NCBI RefSeq assembly: GCF_009711095.1
Contig: NZ_WMJZ01000016.1
Coordinates: 1-48,477, forward strand
Source: Intestinirhabdus alba
GTDB lineage: Bacteria; Pseudomonadota; Gammaproteobacteria; Enterobacterales; Enterobacteriaceae
DNA length: 48,477 nucleotides
Direction of reading: 5' to 3'
Positions within the stretch are counted from its first letter, which is position 1. Each line of letters opens with the position of its first letter. The notes below the pieces were generated by a model. It was not told where the DNA came from. It made no database searches and saw only the letters and a program-made list of their open reading frames with translations. This document shows positions 10,219-17,863 of the stretch, piece by piece. The position numbers and the translations under genes were made by a program.

Positions 10219-10441
10219 TTTTACTCCTGTCTGTCCCCTATTCCCACCCCAGGAAAGAGATGATAATGCCGCTCCACGGCTTAACAAAAACCCAATAATT
10301 GGGATTAAAAAAAGTACGACTACCCAAATATTTCTTATGTTTAATGTAGACGCATTATTTTTCGTTATTGTGTGCAAATATGCGCCTTGATACAACCTGT
10401 ACCCATTAGTTTTCACGTTGTATTACGGCGACAAACCGGCG

Positions 10442-10573
10442 TATACCCTAAATAATTCGAGTTGCAGGACAAAACGCAGCGCGTTTTGAACAGCCCAGAG
10501 CTGGCCCCGAAGGGGTGAGGTCCCTGGGCTGAATAAAGCCAACGCACATACAACCTGAAGTATGACGGGTATA
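10442..10573 (+). repeat. ERIC-like element with variant core between tamA and msrA
   Basis: It begins TATACCCTAAATAATTCGAG and ends CCTGAAGTATGACGGGTATA, so both termini are ERIC-type inverted repeats ending in TATA. The 132-bp length is close to standard. The core is not the usual ERIC core: GACAAAACGC and GCGTTTTGAACAGCC form one hairpin (10468-10495), and CAGCCCAG with CTGGGCTG forms a second, larger one. The first hairpin recurs at 3369 and, with different stem bases, at 2210 and 1036. Confidence 0.8.
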
Positions 10574-10878
10574 GTTCGCTGAAACTTACCGTAATAAGAG
10601 GCCAGGCGGTCTTCTTTCACCGTCCGTGAGCGTCCCCAGGGGACATTCAGGCGCGCGGCGTACAGATAAGATCGACGAATGATTCGCGACGCTCCCCCCA
10701 ACGGGGCCGCCCCCGCGAACGTTCACAACGCGATGCGTTTTGTGTAAGCGCAATCCGACTTCAGATGGCAGGTAAAACGGGCCGACGGGACAGCCTCTGC
10801 GCCGTTCGGATAAGCAAAGGCGGGCCGCACCGGCAAGACGACGCCTGGCCCCATGACCCTTTTCGGGAGAGCGATACC

Positions 10879-11517
10879 ATGAGTTTATTTGATAAGAACC
10901 ACCTGATTTCACAGGCCGATGCCCTGCCGGGACGCAATACGCCGATGCCCGTGGCGACGCTTCACGCGGTTAACCAGCACTCCATGACCAACGTGCCTGA
11001 CGGTATGGAGATCGCCCTGTTCGCAATGGGCTGCTTCTGGGGCGTGGAGCGGCTGTTCTGGCAGCTCCCCGGCGTTTACAGTACCGCCGCGGGCTACGCC
11101 GGAGGCTATACGCCTAATCCCACCTACCGGGAGGTCTGCTCCGGCGAAACCGGCCACGCCGAGGCGGTGCGGGTGGTTTACGATCCGGCGGTTATCCGCT
11201 ATGAACAGCTGCTGCAGGTCTTCTGGGAAAACCACGACCCGGCGCAGGGCATGCGCCAGGGCAACGATCGCGGTACTCAGTATCGCTCGGCGATCTATCC
11301 GCTGACGCCCGAACAGGAGAGCGCCGCCCGCGCCACGCTTTCACGCTTCCAGACGGCGATGGCCGCCGCCGGAGACCAACGTGCTGTCACCACAGAAATC
11401 TGCCCCGCCATGCCGTTCTACTATGCCGAGGACGAGCATCAGCAGTATCTGCATAAAAATCCGTACGGCTACTGCGGCATCGGCGGCATTGGCGTCTGCC
11501 TGCCGCCGGAGGCTTAA
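10879..11517 (+). CDS. msrA: Peptide-methionine (S)-S-oxide reductase MsrA
   Basis: The 212-residue protein starts MSLFDKNHL, as does E. coli MsrA. An upstream in-frame ATG at 10765 would add 38 residues of unrelated sequence and is not used. GGGAG lies nine bases before the chosen ATG. The catalytic motif GCFWG places the nucleophilic cysteine at residue 52. Two recycling cysteines sit in the C-terminal tail ([17 protein letters not shown]). The enzyme reduces the S epimer of methionine sulfoxide in proteins and free methionine, using thioredoxin for regeneration. It lies upstream of paeA in the same direction, separated by a 323-bp structured gap. Confidence 0.97.
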   Translation: MSLFDKNHLISQADALPGRNTPMPVATLHAVNQHSMTNVPDGMEIALFAMGCFWGVERLFWQLPGVYSTAAGYAGGYTPNPTYREVCSGETGHAEAVRVVYDPAVIRYEQLLQVFWENHDPAQGMRQGNDRGTQYRSAIYPLTPEQESAARATLSRFQTAMAAAGDQRAVTTEICPAMPFYYAEDEHQQYLHKNPYGYCGIGGIGVCLPPEA

Positions 11518-11630
11518 CGCCCCTGCGGCCGGACGCGACGGGCCTGCCCTGCGCCATCATACCTGGCTCACGACGCGCTCCTGGGCAGGCGCTAAGCCTC
11601 TGGCGGCGTTACAGCGCCTTACGCTATACT

Positions 11631-11774
11631 AGCGTCGCTGGCGACTATTCGGGCCTGGTGCAAGGCGCAAGCCGTGAACGTCTGGTAATGCCAGACGCAC
11701 AGCGAGTCACGCGGCAGCGGTCCTGAATGGCCCTGGCCCCTGAACTTACCGGCTCACTGCTACGGGCCGGTTTT
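11631..11774 (+). promoter_or_regulatory. Structured leader or small RNA upstream of paeA, ending in a terminator-like hairpin
   Basis: A possible -10 box TATACT at 11625-11630 (no clear -35) precedes about 140 bases rich in perfect hairpins: GTCGC/GCGAC at 11634-11645, a GGC-GCAA-GCC tetraloop stem at 11664-11673, and CGTCTGG/CCAGACG with a 5-base loop at 11679-11697. A last stem ACCGGC/GCCGGT at 11748-11771 is followed by TTTT at 11771-11774. The final element looks like an intrinsic terminator or attenuator 66 bases before the paeA start codon. I do not recognise a known riboswitch. Whether it is a cis leader or a separate small RNA cannot be decided here. Confidence 0.45.
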
Positions 11775-11840
11775 CACTGTGTTTTCACACAAATGGTATC
11801 AACTTCCCTTCCGAGGATCTGGCAATAGGCCGGATAAACT

Positions 11841-13178
11841 ATGTTAAACAGTATCTTAGTAATACTTTGTCTTATTGCGGTCAGTGCATTTTTTTCAATA
11901 TCGGAAATCTCGCTGGCCGCATCCCGTAAAATTAAGCTGAAGCTGCTGGCCGATGAAGGCAACCTTAACGCGCAGCGGGTCCTGAAGATGCAGGAAAACC
12001 CCGGCATGTTCTTTACCGTGGTGCAGATCGGCCTGAACGCGGTGGCGATTCTTGGCGGTATCGTCGGCGATGCGGCCTTTTCTCCGGCGTTTTACTCCCT
12101 TTTCTCGCGCTATCTGTCGCCTGAGCTTTCCGAACAGCTGAGCTTTATTCTCTCCTTCTCGCTGGTCACCGGCCTGTTTATTCTCTTTGCGGACCTTACC
12201 CCGAAACGCATCGGTATGATTGCGCCAGAAGTCGTGGCTTTGCGCATCATCAACCCCATGCGCTTCTGCCTGTTTGTCTTCACTCCGCTGGTGTGGTTCT
12301 TTAACGGGCTGGCAAACGTGATCTTCCGCATCTTTAAGCTGCCGATGGTGCGCAAAGACGATATTACCTCCGATGACATTTACGCCGTGGTCGAGGCGGG
12401 AGCGCTGGCGGGCGTGCTGCGCAAGCAGGAGCACGAATTGATTGAGAACGTGTTTGAACTGGAGTCCCGCACGGTGCCCTCCTCTATGACCTCACGCGAA
12501 AACATTATCTGGTTTGATCTCCACGAGGACGAACAGAGCCTGAAAACCAAGGTCGCAGAGCATCCGCACTCTAAGTTCCTGGTCTGCAACGAGGATATCG
12601 ACCATATCATCGGCTATGTTGACTCGAAAGATCTGCTTAACCGCGTGCTGGCCAACCAAAGCATGGCCCTCAACAGCGGGGTGCAGATCCGCAACACGCT
12701 CATCGTTCCGGACACGCTGACCCTTTCTGAAGCGCTGGAAAGCTTTAAGGCTGCGGGGGAAGACTTTGCGGTGATTATGAACGAGTATGCGCTGGTGGTC
12801 GGGGTAATTACGCTCAATGACGTCATGACCACCCTGATGGGCGACCTGGTGGGTCAGGGGCTGGAGGAGCAGATCGTGGCGCGCGATGAAAATTCATGGC
12901 TGGTTGACGGCGGCACGCCGATTGACGACGTGATGCGCGTGCTGGACATCGACGAGTTTCCGCAGTCCGGGAACTATGAAACTATCGGCGGCTTTATGAT
13001 GTTTATGCTGCGTAAAATCCCGAAACGCACCGACTCGGTGAAGTTCTCCGGCTATAAGTTTGAAGTGGTCGACATCGACAACTATCGAATCGATCAGCTG
13101 CTGGTGACGCGCCTGGACAGCAAGCCCGGCGTGCTGACGCCAAAGCTGCCGGACGCAAAGGAGAAGAGCGGGGAGTAA
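11841..13178 (+). CDS. paeA: PaeA (YtfL), CNNM/CorC-type polyamine exporter
   Basis: The 445-residue protein matches E. coli YtfL along its whole length. The N-terminal DUF21 (CNNM) membrane domain has an anchor at residues 3-21 and further segments around VQIGLNAVAILGGIVG, LSFILSFSLVTGLFILFADL and MRFCLFVFTPLVWFFNGLA. It is followed by two cytoplasmic CBS domains (about 205-330) and a C-terminal CorC_HlyC domain. In E. coli and Salmonella, YtfL was renamed PaeA for cadaverine and putrescine export protecting cells from polyamine stress; that role is taken from the family. The start has only a modest ribosome binding site (GGAT). A strong terminator follows at 13193. Confidence 0.94.
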   Translation: MLNSILVILCLIAVSAFFSISEISLAASRKIKLKLLADEGNLNAQRVLKMQENPGMFFTVVQIGLNAVAILGGIVGDAAFSPAFYSLFSRYLSPELSEQLSFILSFSLVTGLFILFADLTPKRIGMIAPEVVALRIINPMRFCLFVFTPLVWFFNGLANVIFRIFKLPMVRKDDITSDDIYAVVEAGALAGVLRKQEHELIENVFELESRTVPSSMTSRENIIWFDLHEDEQSLKTKVAEHPHSKFLVCNEDIDHIIGYVDSKDLLNRVLANQSMALNSGVQIRNTLIVPDTLTLSEALESFKAAGEDFAVIMNEYALVVGVITLNDVMTTLMGDLVGQGLEEQIVARDENSWLVDGGTPIDDVMRVLDIDEFPQSGNYETIGGFMMFMLRKIPKRTDSVKFSGYKFEVVDIDNYRIDQLLVTRLDSKPGVLTPKLPDAKEKSGE

Positions 13179-13192
13179 GCCCTGAAAACATC

Positions 13193-13215
13193 AACGGCTC
13201 CCTCGGGAGCCGTTT
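13193..13215 (+). terminator. Terminator of paeA
   Basis: AACGGCTCCC and GGGAGCCGTT form a long GC-rich stem 14 bases after the paeA stop, followed by TTTG on the plus strand. It also separates paeA from the convergent ytfK gene. Confidence 0.75.
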
Positions 13216-13249
13216 GTACACTGCAGCAAACTTCTGCCCAGCGCTTCGG

Positions 13250-13456
13250 TTAAGCCATCTCGGTTTGTAGACGCATAACCTGACGATTCACTTCTGACAT
13301 GACGGACAGATGCTGTTTATCTTTCACTTTTGGGATAAGGATTTTTCCCTTATCGAACTCAAAAGCGCCCACGTCCTTGATGTATAGCCGTCCACGGAAC
13401 AGGATCTTCACGTACTTCGCCACCTGAAGCGGGTTGTAGCGTTGGAAAATTTTCAT
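13250..13456 (-). CDS. ytfK: YtfK, activator of SpoT (p)ppGpp synthesis
   Basis: This 68-residue basic protein is almost identical to E. coli YtfK ([20 protein letters not shown] start, [13 protein letters not shown] end). In E. coli YtfK binds SpoT and favours its synthetase activity during phosphate and fatty-acid starvation. AGGAG six bases before the ATG supports the start. The gene is divergent from ytfJ and convergent with paeA, as in E. coli. Such strong conservation of a tiny protein suggests an unchanged role. Confidence 0.95.
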   Translation of the reverse strand: MKIFQRYNPLQVAKYVKILFRGRLYIKDVGAFEFDKGKILIPKVKDKQHLSVMSEVNRQVMRLQTEMA

Positions 13457-13779
13457 TGTTGTCTCCTGCTAAATCTTACGCCCCTGCGGTGCCACAATCG
13501 GCCCAGCGTTCTGAAGCGCAAATTTTAATGCCATTTGACTATAGACTATCTGCTTAATGTTTCCAGTTTGTATAAGTTTATTTACCATTAAATTACATTT
13601 ATTCAGAATAATCTTTCTGGCCGACCCTTCGCTTCAGTATATGACGCTATTTTTCCCGGAAATTGTGCGCCCGTCCGCAAACTGGCGCAGCGCGTGCAGG
13701 AAAAGCCGCCGCTCCCTACATATGCTTACCCTTTGACCCCGGTGGTCGGATCGCCTGCACATAACCCTAAGGAAACACC

Positions 13780-14334
13780 ATGACCCTACAAAAACTGATG
13801 GCCCTGTCATGCCTGCTGCTGCCAATGCTGGCCTCCGCGCACGGTTTTGAAAAAGACCAGCGGGTACCGCCGGTGGGGATTACCGATCGCGGCGAGCTGA
13901 TGCTGAACCACGATACCTTCAGCTATAAAAGCTGGAACAGCGCGCAGCTCCCCGGCAAAGTGCGCATTCTGCAACACATCGCCGGGCGCAGCTCCGCCAA
14001 AGAGAAAAACGCCGGCCTGATTGAGGCAATCAAATCAGCAAAGCTGCCCCATGACCGCTATCAGACGACCACCATCGTCAACGCTGACGACGCCATACCC
14101 GGCACCGGCATGTTTGTGCGCAGTAGCCTTGAAAGCAATAAGAAGCTTTACCCCTGGTCGCAGATTATCGTCGACAGCAACGGCGTGGCGCGTAAAGCCT
14201 GGCAGCTTGACGCAGGAAGCTCGGCCGTGGTAGTGCTCGATAAAGACGGGCGCGTGCGGTGGGCAAAAGATGGCGCACTCACTCAGGAAGAGGTGCAGCA
14301 GGTTATCTCCCTGCTGCATACGCTACTTAAATAG
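13780..14334 (+). CDS. ytfJ: YtfJ, periplasmic thioredoxin-fold protein
   Basis: The 184-residue protein has a cleavable signal peptide (MTLQKLMALSCLLLPMLASA, cleavage near AHG) and a mature domain of the YtfJ family. That family has a thioredoxin-like fold but lacks a CxxC pair; no cysteine remains in the mature part, so disulfide chemistry is not expected. Function is unknown. AAGGA seven bases before the ATG supports the start. It is divergent from ytfK with a 323-bp gap between. Length and sequence match E. coli YtfJ closely. Confidence 0.93.
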   Translation: MTLQKLMALSCLLLPMLASAHGFEKDQRVPPVGITDRGELMLNHDTFSYKSWNSAQLPGKVRILQHIAGRSSAKEKNAGLIEAIKSAKLPHDRYQTTTIVNADDAIPGTGMFVRSSLESNKKLYPWSQIIVDSNGVARKAWQLDAGSSAVVVLDKDGRVRWAKDGALTQEEVQQVISLLHTLLK

Positions 14335-14937
14335 TTTCCCGGCGCACGCTATTCCCCTCCAGCGCGGCGGAAATAGCGTGACGTTGCGGGCAAACATCGT
14401 CCAGGGAAACGACTCAGACCAGCTACGATATTTTATGCTTTATTTGTCGGCGGACGTTCTTATTTAACCGGCGGGGTCGCTCCTGTGCCGCCGCGCCAGT
14501 TTTTTATCTTCGCCACAGCCTCTTTATCTTTAAGAAAAGTCATCTTTTATCGTGAGCGAAGGCTTTACTTTAGTTCAGTAAAAATAGCCGGACAAAGAGG
14601 TGAATAATATTATCCGGTAAAAAGTTACCCGGCTGCGATAATGACCGCCGCGCGGAGCCTGTCGGAAACGCCGGAGGCGGTTTCAGCAGAGACAGCGGTA
14701 GTCAGCGCCCCGCGATAAGCCGCTGAAAAAAAGAAAACAAGGGGAGACGGGGGCCATTCGGACTCCGCTTTTCATGGCCGGGAATGTATAAATTGATACG
14801 CCCGTTATCAAAATGAGTTCCCGTTATCATTTTTGAATAAATAACAGTGACGGATTTCTCACTTATTTTACATAACTATCCGCCGCACTGGCACAGGAAT
14901 TGAATAAAAAGAACTTTCACCGTTACAGGAGAAAGTC
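14335..14937. other. 600-bp control region between ytfJ and the symporter gene
   Basis: No gene is supported here. A hairpin with arms CACGCTATT (14345-14353) and AATAGCGTG (14372-14380) just after ytfJ could end its transcript, although no T-run follows. Near the right end lies the tandem CCCGTTATCA repeat (14801 and 14820), the best candidate for an operator of the symporter gene. The last 130 bases are AT-rich, unlike the GC-rich gene that follows. Confidence 0.5.
14801..14829 (+). promoter_or_regulatory. Tandem 10-bp direct repeat, candidate operator of the symporter gene
   Basis: CCCGTTATCA occurs at 14801-14810 and again at 14820-14829, 19 bp start to start. Each copy is followed by an A/T triplet or longer and TGA. 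Nearly two helical turns between copies and the position 110-140 bp before the start codon suit a regulator bound as a tandem dimer. The protein is unknown. Confidence 0.35.
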
Positions 14938-16350
14938 ATGGATCATAAAACTACTATTTATATTATTATAGTAATATATATGATATCAATGATTGGCATT
15001 GGACTTTATGCCAAAACAAAAATTAAAAACGTTGAGGATTATCACCTGGCCGGACGCCGTCTCGGCCCGGTAATGCTGGCCGGTACGCTGGCCGCAACGG
15101 AGATCGGCGGCGGCAGCTCGGTCGGCGTTGCGGCGAAAGCCTACGGTGCCTGGGGGCTTTCCGCCGGCTGGTACGTGATCGCCACCGGACTGGGCATTTT
15201 TCTGGTCTCGTTTATCGCCCCCTATATGCGCCGGGCGATGGCGACCACCGTTCCGGAAATCATCGGACGCCGGTACGGCACCGGCAGCTACCTGATTACC
15301 ACCTGCCTCTCTCTGCTGGCGTTAGTCACGCTGGGGGCGGCGCAGATCACCGCCACGGCGACTATCGTCCACGTGCTGACCGGCTTTAACACCCAGTACG
15401 CCATTATTATCTCCGGCGTGGTGGTGGTTTTTTATACGTGGATTGGCGGCATGTGGAGCGTCACGCTGACCGACTTTGTTCAGTTCTTTCTCATTATTTT
15501 CGGCTTCGCCATCGCCGTTCCGGTGTCGCTCTCAATGCTGGACGGCGGCTGGAGCTATGTGGTGGAAAGCGTCCCCGCCGAACAGTTTGAGATGACCCGG
15601 CTGGGCTGGAAAACCATTCTGGGCCTGACGGTCATGTACTTTATGACCTTCTCCACCGGGCAGGAAGCCGTACAGCGCTACTATTCAGCAAAGAACGAAC
15701 GGGTCGCCATCGGCGGTTCGCTGCTGTGCAGCCTGTTTATGGCTATCTACGCCTTCATTCCGGCGGTGCTGGGGCTGATCGCGCTGGCCGCCTTTCCTGA
15801 TATCGACCCGAATAACGCGCTGGCGACCGTGTCCGTTCATCTGCTGCCGCCGCTGGTGTCGGGGCTGCTGCTGTCGGCGGTGATATCCGCCACCCTCTCC
15901 AGCGCCTCCGGGGATCTGCTGGGGGCGGCCAGCACCTGGGTGAAGGATATTCACGAACCTTATTTTCAGAAAAAAGAGGTCGATACGCTGAAGATGAGCC
16001 GCTGGGTGGTGCTGGTGGTCGGTATTTTCTCCATTCTGATCGCCCTGTGGAGCGGCGAGATCATCAGCCTGCTGATGTTTGCCTTTACGCTGCGCGCCAC
16101 CGGTCCCTTCGCCGCCTATCTGTTCGGCCTGCTGTGGGAAGGCGCAACGCCGAAGGCGGGACTGTGGTCGATTATTACAGGTTCGCTGGCCGGACTTGGC
16201 TGGCAGCTGGCGGGAGAGCCATGGGGTATTATGGCTATTATCGCCGGGTCGCTGGTCAGCGTGACCTTTTTTGTGCTGGTCGCCTGGGCTGAACGTCGGG
16301 CTGGCGTAGCGCCTGCCCCCTCCGCCTATCCGGACGGCGACGAGCGCTAG
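14938..16350 (+). CDS. Sodium:solute symporter (SSS family), substrate unknown
   Basis: The 470-residue polytopic membrane protein has the hallmarks of the SSS/SLC5 family: an early helix IIIVIYMISMIGIGLYA, the loop NVEDYHLAGRRLGPVM, the glycine-rich Na+-binding region GTLAATEIGGGSSVGVAAKAY, and GGMWSVTLTDFVQFFLIIFG typical of helix 5-6. About 12-13 membrane segments can be counted. The substrate could be a carboxylate, amino acid or pantothenate-like solute; no neighbouring catabolic gene tells which. CAGGAG lies eight bases before the ATG. The first codons are unusually AT-rich and use several rare ATA codons, unlike the rest of the gene. It sits between ytfJ and cysQ, where E. coli has different genes, so it is a lineage-specific insertion or replacement. 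Confidence 0.9.
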   Translation: MDHKTTIYIIIVIYMISMIGIGLYAKTKIKNVEDYHLAGRRLGPVMLAGTLAATEIGGGSSVGVAAKAYGAWGLSAGWYVIATGLGIFLVSFIAPYMRRAMATTVPEIIGRRYGTGSYLITTCLSLLALVTLGAAQITATATIVHVLTGFNTQYAIIISGVVVVFYTWIGGMWSVTLTDFVQFFLIIFGFAIAVPVSLSMLDGGWSYVVESVPAEQFEMTRLGWKTILGLTVMYFMTFSTGQEAVQRYYSAKNERVAIGGSLLCSLFMAIYAFIPAVLGLIALAAFPDIDPNNALATVSVHLLPPLVSGLLLSAVISATLSSASGDLLGAASTWVKDIHEPYFQKKEVDTLKMSRWVVLVVGIFSILIALWSGEIISLLMFAFTLRATGPFAAYLFGLLWEGATPKAGLWSIITGSLAGLGWQLAGEPWGIMAIIAGSLVSVTFFVLVAWAERRAGVAPAPSAYPDGDER

Positions 16351-16373
16351 CTTTCGCCCGCGCTTCGTTTAGG

Positions 16374-16408
16374 CCCGTAACCGGGCGGCGTCAACGCCCG
16401 GTTACGGG
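16374..16408. terminator. Bidirectional terminator hairpin between symporter gene and cysQ
   Basis: CCCGTAACCGGGCG at 16374-16387 pairs perfectly with CGCCCGGTTACGGG at 16395-16408 (14 bp, 7-base loop) between two convergent genes. Neither side has a good T-run, but the position and stability fit a shared terminator. Confidence 0.55.
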
Positions 16409-16415
16409 ACACAGC

Positions 16416-17159
16416 CTAGTAGATGGACACCCGAAAGCCGGGGTTAAGGAACGATTCACGCGGCGTGTAATCCAGCGTTTTCCCCTGCCAGTCGTGAATG
16501 TGCGCTCCGGCGGCGGCGGCGACCGCATGGCCTGCGGCGGTGTCCCAGACGTTGGTCGGCCCAAAGCGCGGATAGAGCTGCGCCTGCCCCTCGGCCACCA
16601 GACAAAACTTCAGGGAAGAGCCAATCGAGGTGGTCTGATGGTCGCCCAACTGCTGTAAATACTCCTTTAGCTCCTCGTCATCGGCATGTGAGCGGCTGAT
16701 AACGACCAGAGGCGGGCGGGCGTCGCGCACCTGAATCGGCTTGCGCACGCCGCACTCCTCCTTCCACGCTTTCCCCTCCGCCGCGCCGTACATCACCTTC
16801 ATCACCGGCGCATACACCACCCCCAGCACCGGCCTGCCCTGGTCGATCAGCGCAATGTTGACGGTAAACTCGCCGTTACGCTTAATAAACTCTTTAGTTC
16901 CGTCCAGCGGGTCCACCAGCCAGTAGCGCTGCCAGCGTTGGCGCACCTCCCAGGCGGGCGGATCCTCTTCCGACAGCACCGGGATCGCCGGCGTCAGCGC
17001 CTGTAACCCCGCGACAATAACGGCATGGGCGGCAAGATCCGCCGCGGTAACCGGAGAGTCGTCCGCCTTGCTGGCGATCTCTATAGGGCTGGCTCCCTCA
17101 TAGACCTGCATAATGGCATCGCCTGCGCTTCGGGCCAGCTGGCATATCTGTTCTAACAT
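16416..17159 (-). CDS. cysQ: CysQ, 3'(2'),5'-bisphosphate nucleotidase
   Basis: The 247-residue protein belongs to the inositol-monophosphatase superfamily. Metal-binding motifs are visible: SEEDPP around residue 64, DPLDGTKEF around 83, and [14 protein letters not shown] near the C-terminus. It hydrolyses 3'-phosphoadenosine 5'-phosphate to AMP, removing a toxic by-product of sulfate assimilation. GAGG lies six bases before the ATG. In E. coli the divergent neighbour is cpdB; here the next gene upstream is ytfH, so cpdB is missing from this place. Confidence 0.96.
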   Translation of the reverse strand: MLEQICQLARSAGDAIMQVYEGASPIEIASKADDSPVTAADLAAHAVIVAGLQALTPAIPVLSEEDPPAWEVRQRWQRYWLVDPLDGTKEFIKRNGEFTVNIALIDQGRPVLGVVYAPVMKVMYGAAEGKAWKEECGVRKPIQVRDARPPLVVISRSHADDEELKEYLQQLGDHQTTSIGSSLKFCLVAEGQAQLYPRFGPTNVWDTAAGHAVAAAAGAHIHDWQGKTLDYTPRESFLNPGFRVSIY

Positions 17160-17392
17160 TCTCCACCTCGCTTCTGTCAGTGGGGTTAACTTATTGTTTT
17201 ATTTATACCCGATCGTCGGGAGATCCGCCAACTGTGAAAGCCTTTGCGGTTTTAGCAGACGACCTTATGGCATGATTCACGGTGCTGTAAGCAGGAAACC
17301 GCGGTGTAAAGGATTTCAGGCTACATCAGAGAGGCAACGCTACGGTAAATTCGTCAACTGCGGGTCTGAACGACCGACACCACTTCACGCCG

Positions 17393-17779
17393 CTACGCCG
17401 CCCGCACATCCCGCTGCGCCAGCACCTGTGGCAGGTTCATCTCGATCCAGTCCGCCAGCGCGGCGACTCTGTCGCTCACCTGCTCGCCCAGCGGGGTCAG
17501 GCTGTACTCTACGTGGGGCGGCACCACCGGATAGGACACCCGATTAATAAAGCCATCGTACTCCAGCGCCTGCAGCGACTGCGCCAGCATTTTTTCGCTG
17601 ACGCCGCCCATTTTGCGCCGCAGATCGCTGAAGCGGTGCGTGCCGTCGCGCAGCGCCACCAGAATCAGCACGCCCCAGCGGCTGGTCACATGTTTTAACA
17701 CCTCGCGGGAAGGGCACTGCTCGGCGAACAGATTGCCACTGCGCAGCTGTTCAGAAAGGGAGCGATTCGTCATCTTCAT
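17393..17779 (-). CDS. ytfH: YtfH, HxlR-family winged-helix regulator
   Basis: The 128-residue protein is a typical HxlR/MarR-like winged helix. It has the family's N-terminal cysteine in AEQCPSREVLKHV (often the redox-sensing residue), a helix-turn-helix around GTHRFSDLRRKMGGVSEKML, and a wing PPHVEYSLTPLGEQV. HxlR proteins such as HypR and YodB respond to electrophiles and disulfide stress. It is divergent from the quinone oxidoreductase gene qorB across an 84-bp gap with a clear palindrome, so it most likely controls qorB and itself. The ribosome binding site AAGG lies within one of the operator-like repeats. Confidence 0.93.
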   Translation of the reverse strand: MKMTNRSLSEQLRSGNLFAEQCPSREVLKHVTSRWGVLILVALRDGTHRFSDLRRKMGGVSEKMLAQSLQALEYDGFINRVSYPVVPPHVEYSLTPLGEQVSDRVAALADWIEMNLPQVLAQRDVRAA

Positions 17780-17797
17780 ACTTACCTTTTTGTGCGT

Positions 17798-17814
17798 ACT
17801 TACTAAAAGTAAGT
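17798..17814. promoter_or_regulatory. HxlR-type operator between ytfH and qorB
   Basis: ACTTAC at 17798-17803 and GTAAGT at 17809-17814 form a perfect dyad with a 5-base spacer. A third copy of ACTTAC lies at 17780-17785, directly before the ytfH start codon. Paired ACTTAC/GTAAGT half-sites are characteristic of HxlR-family operators, and the position fits control of both divergent genes. Confidence 0.6.
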
Positions 17815-17863
17815 TTAGGTGCTAACGTTATCCAATACAAGCCACCCGTTAAGGAGACAGACT

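Noticed and set aside
10586-10912. 108-codon leftward frame across the tamA-msrA intergenic region
   Set aside because: It covers the msrA ribosome binding site and start, next to the ERIC-like element, and has no coherent protein features.
11631-11774. Possible yybP-ykoY manganese riboswitch before paeA
   Set aside because: The conserved loops of that class are not visible; only the position before a membrane transport gene suggested it.
14889-14904. Sigma-54-like promoter TGGCAC-N5-TTGAA before the symporter gene
   Set aside because: The -24 element fits, but the essential GC of the -12 element is GA, so I do not call it a promoter.
17160-17392. Remnant of cpdB between cysQ and ytfH
   Set aside because: None of the frames I read resembled CpdB; the gap is simply treated as lacking the gene.
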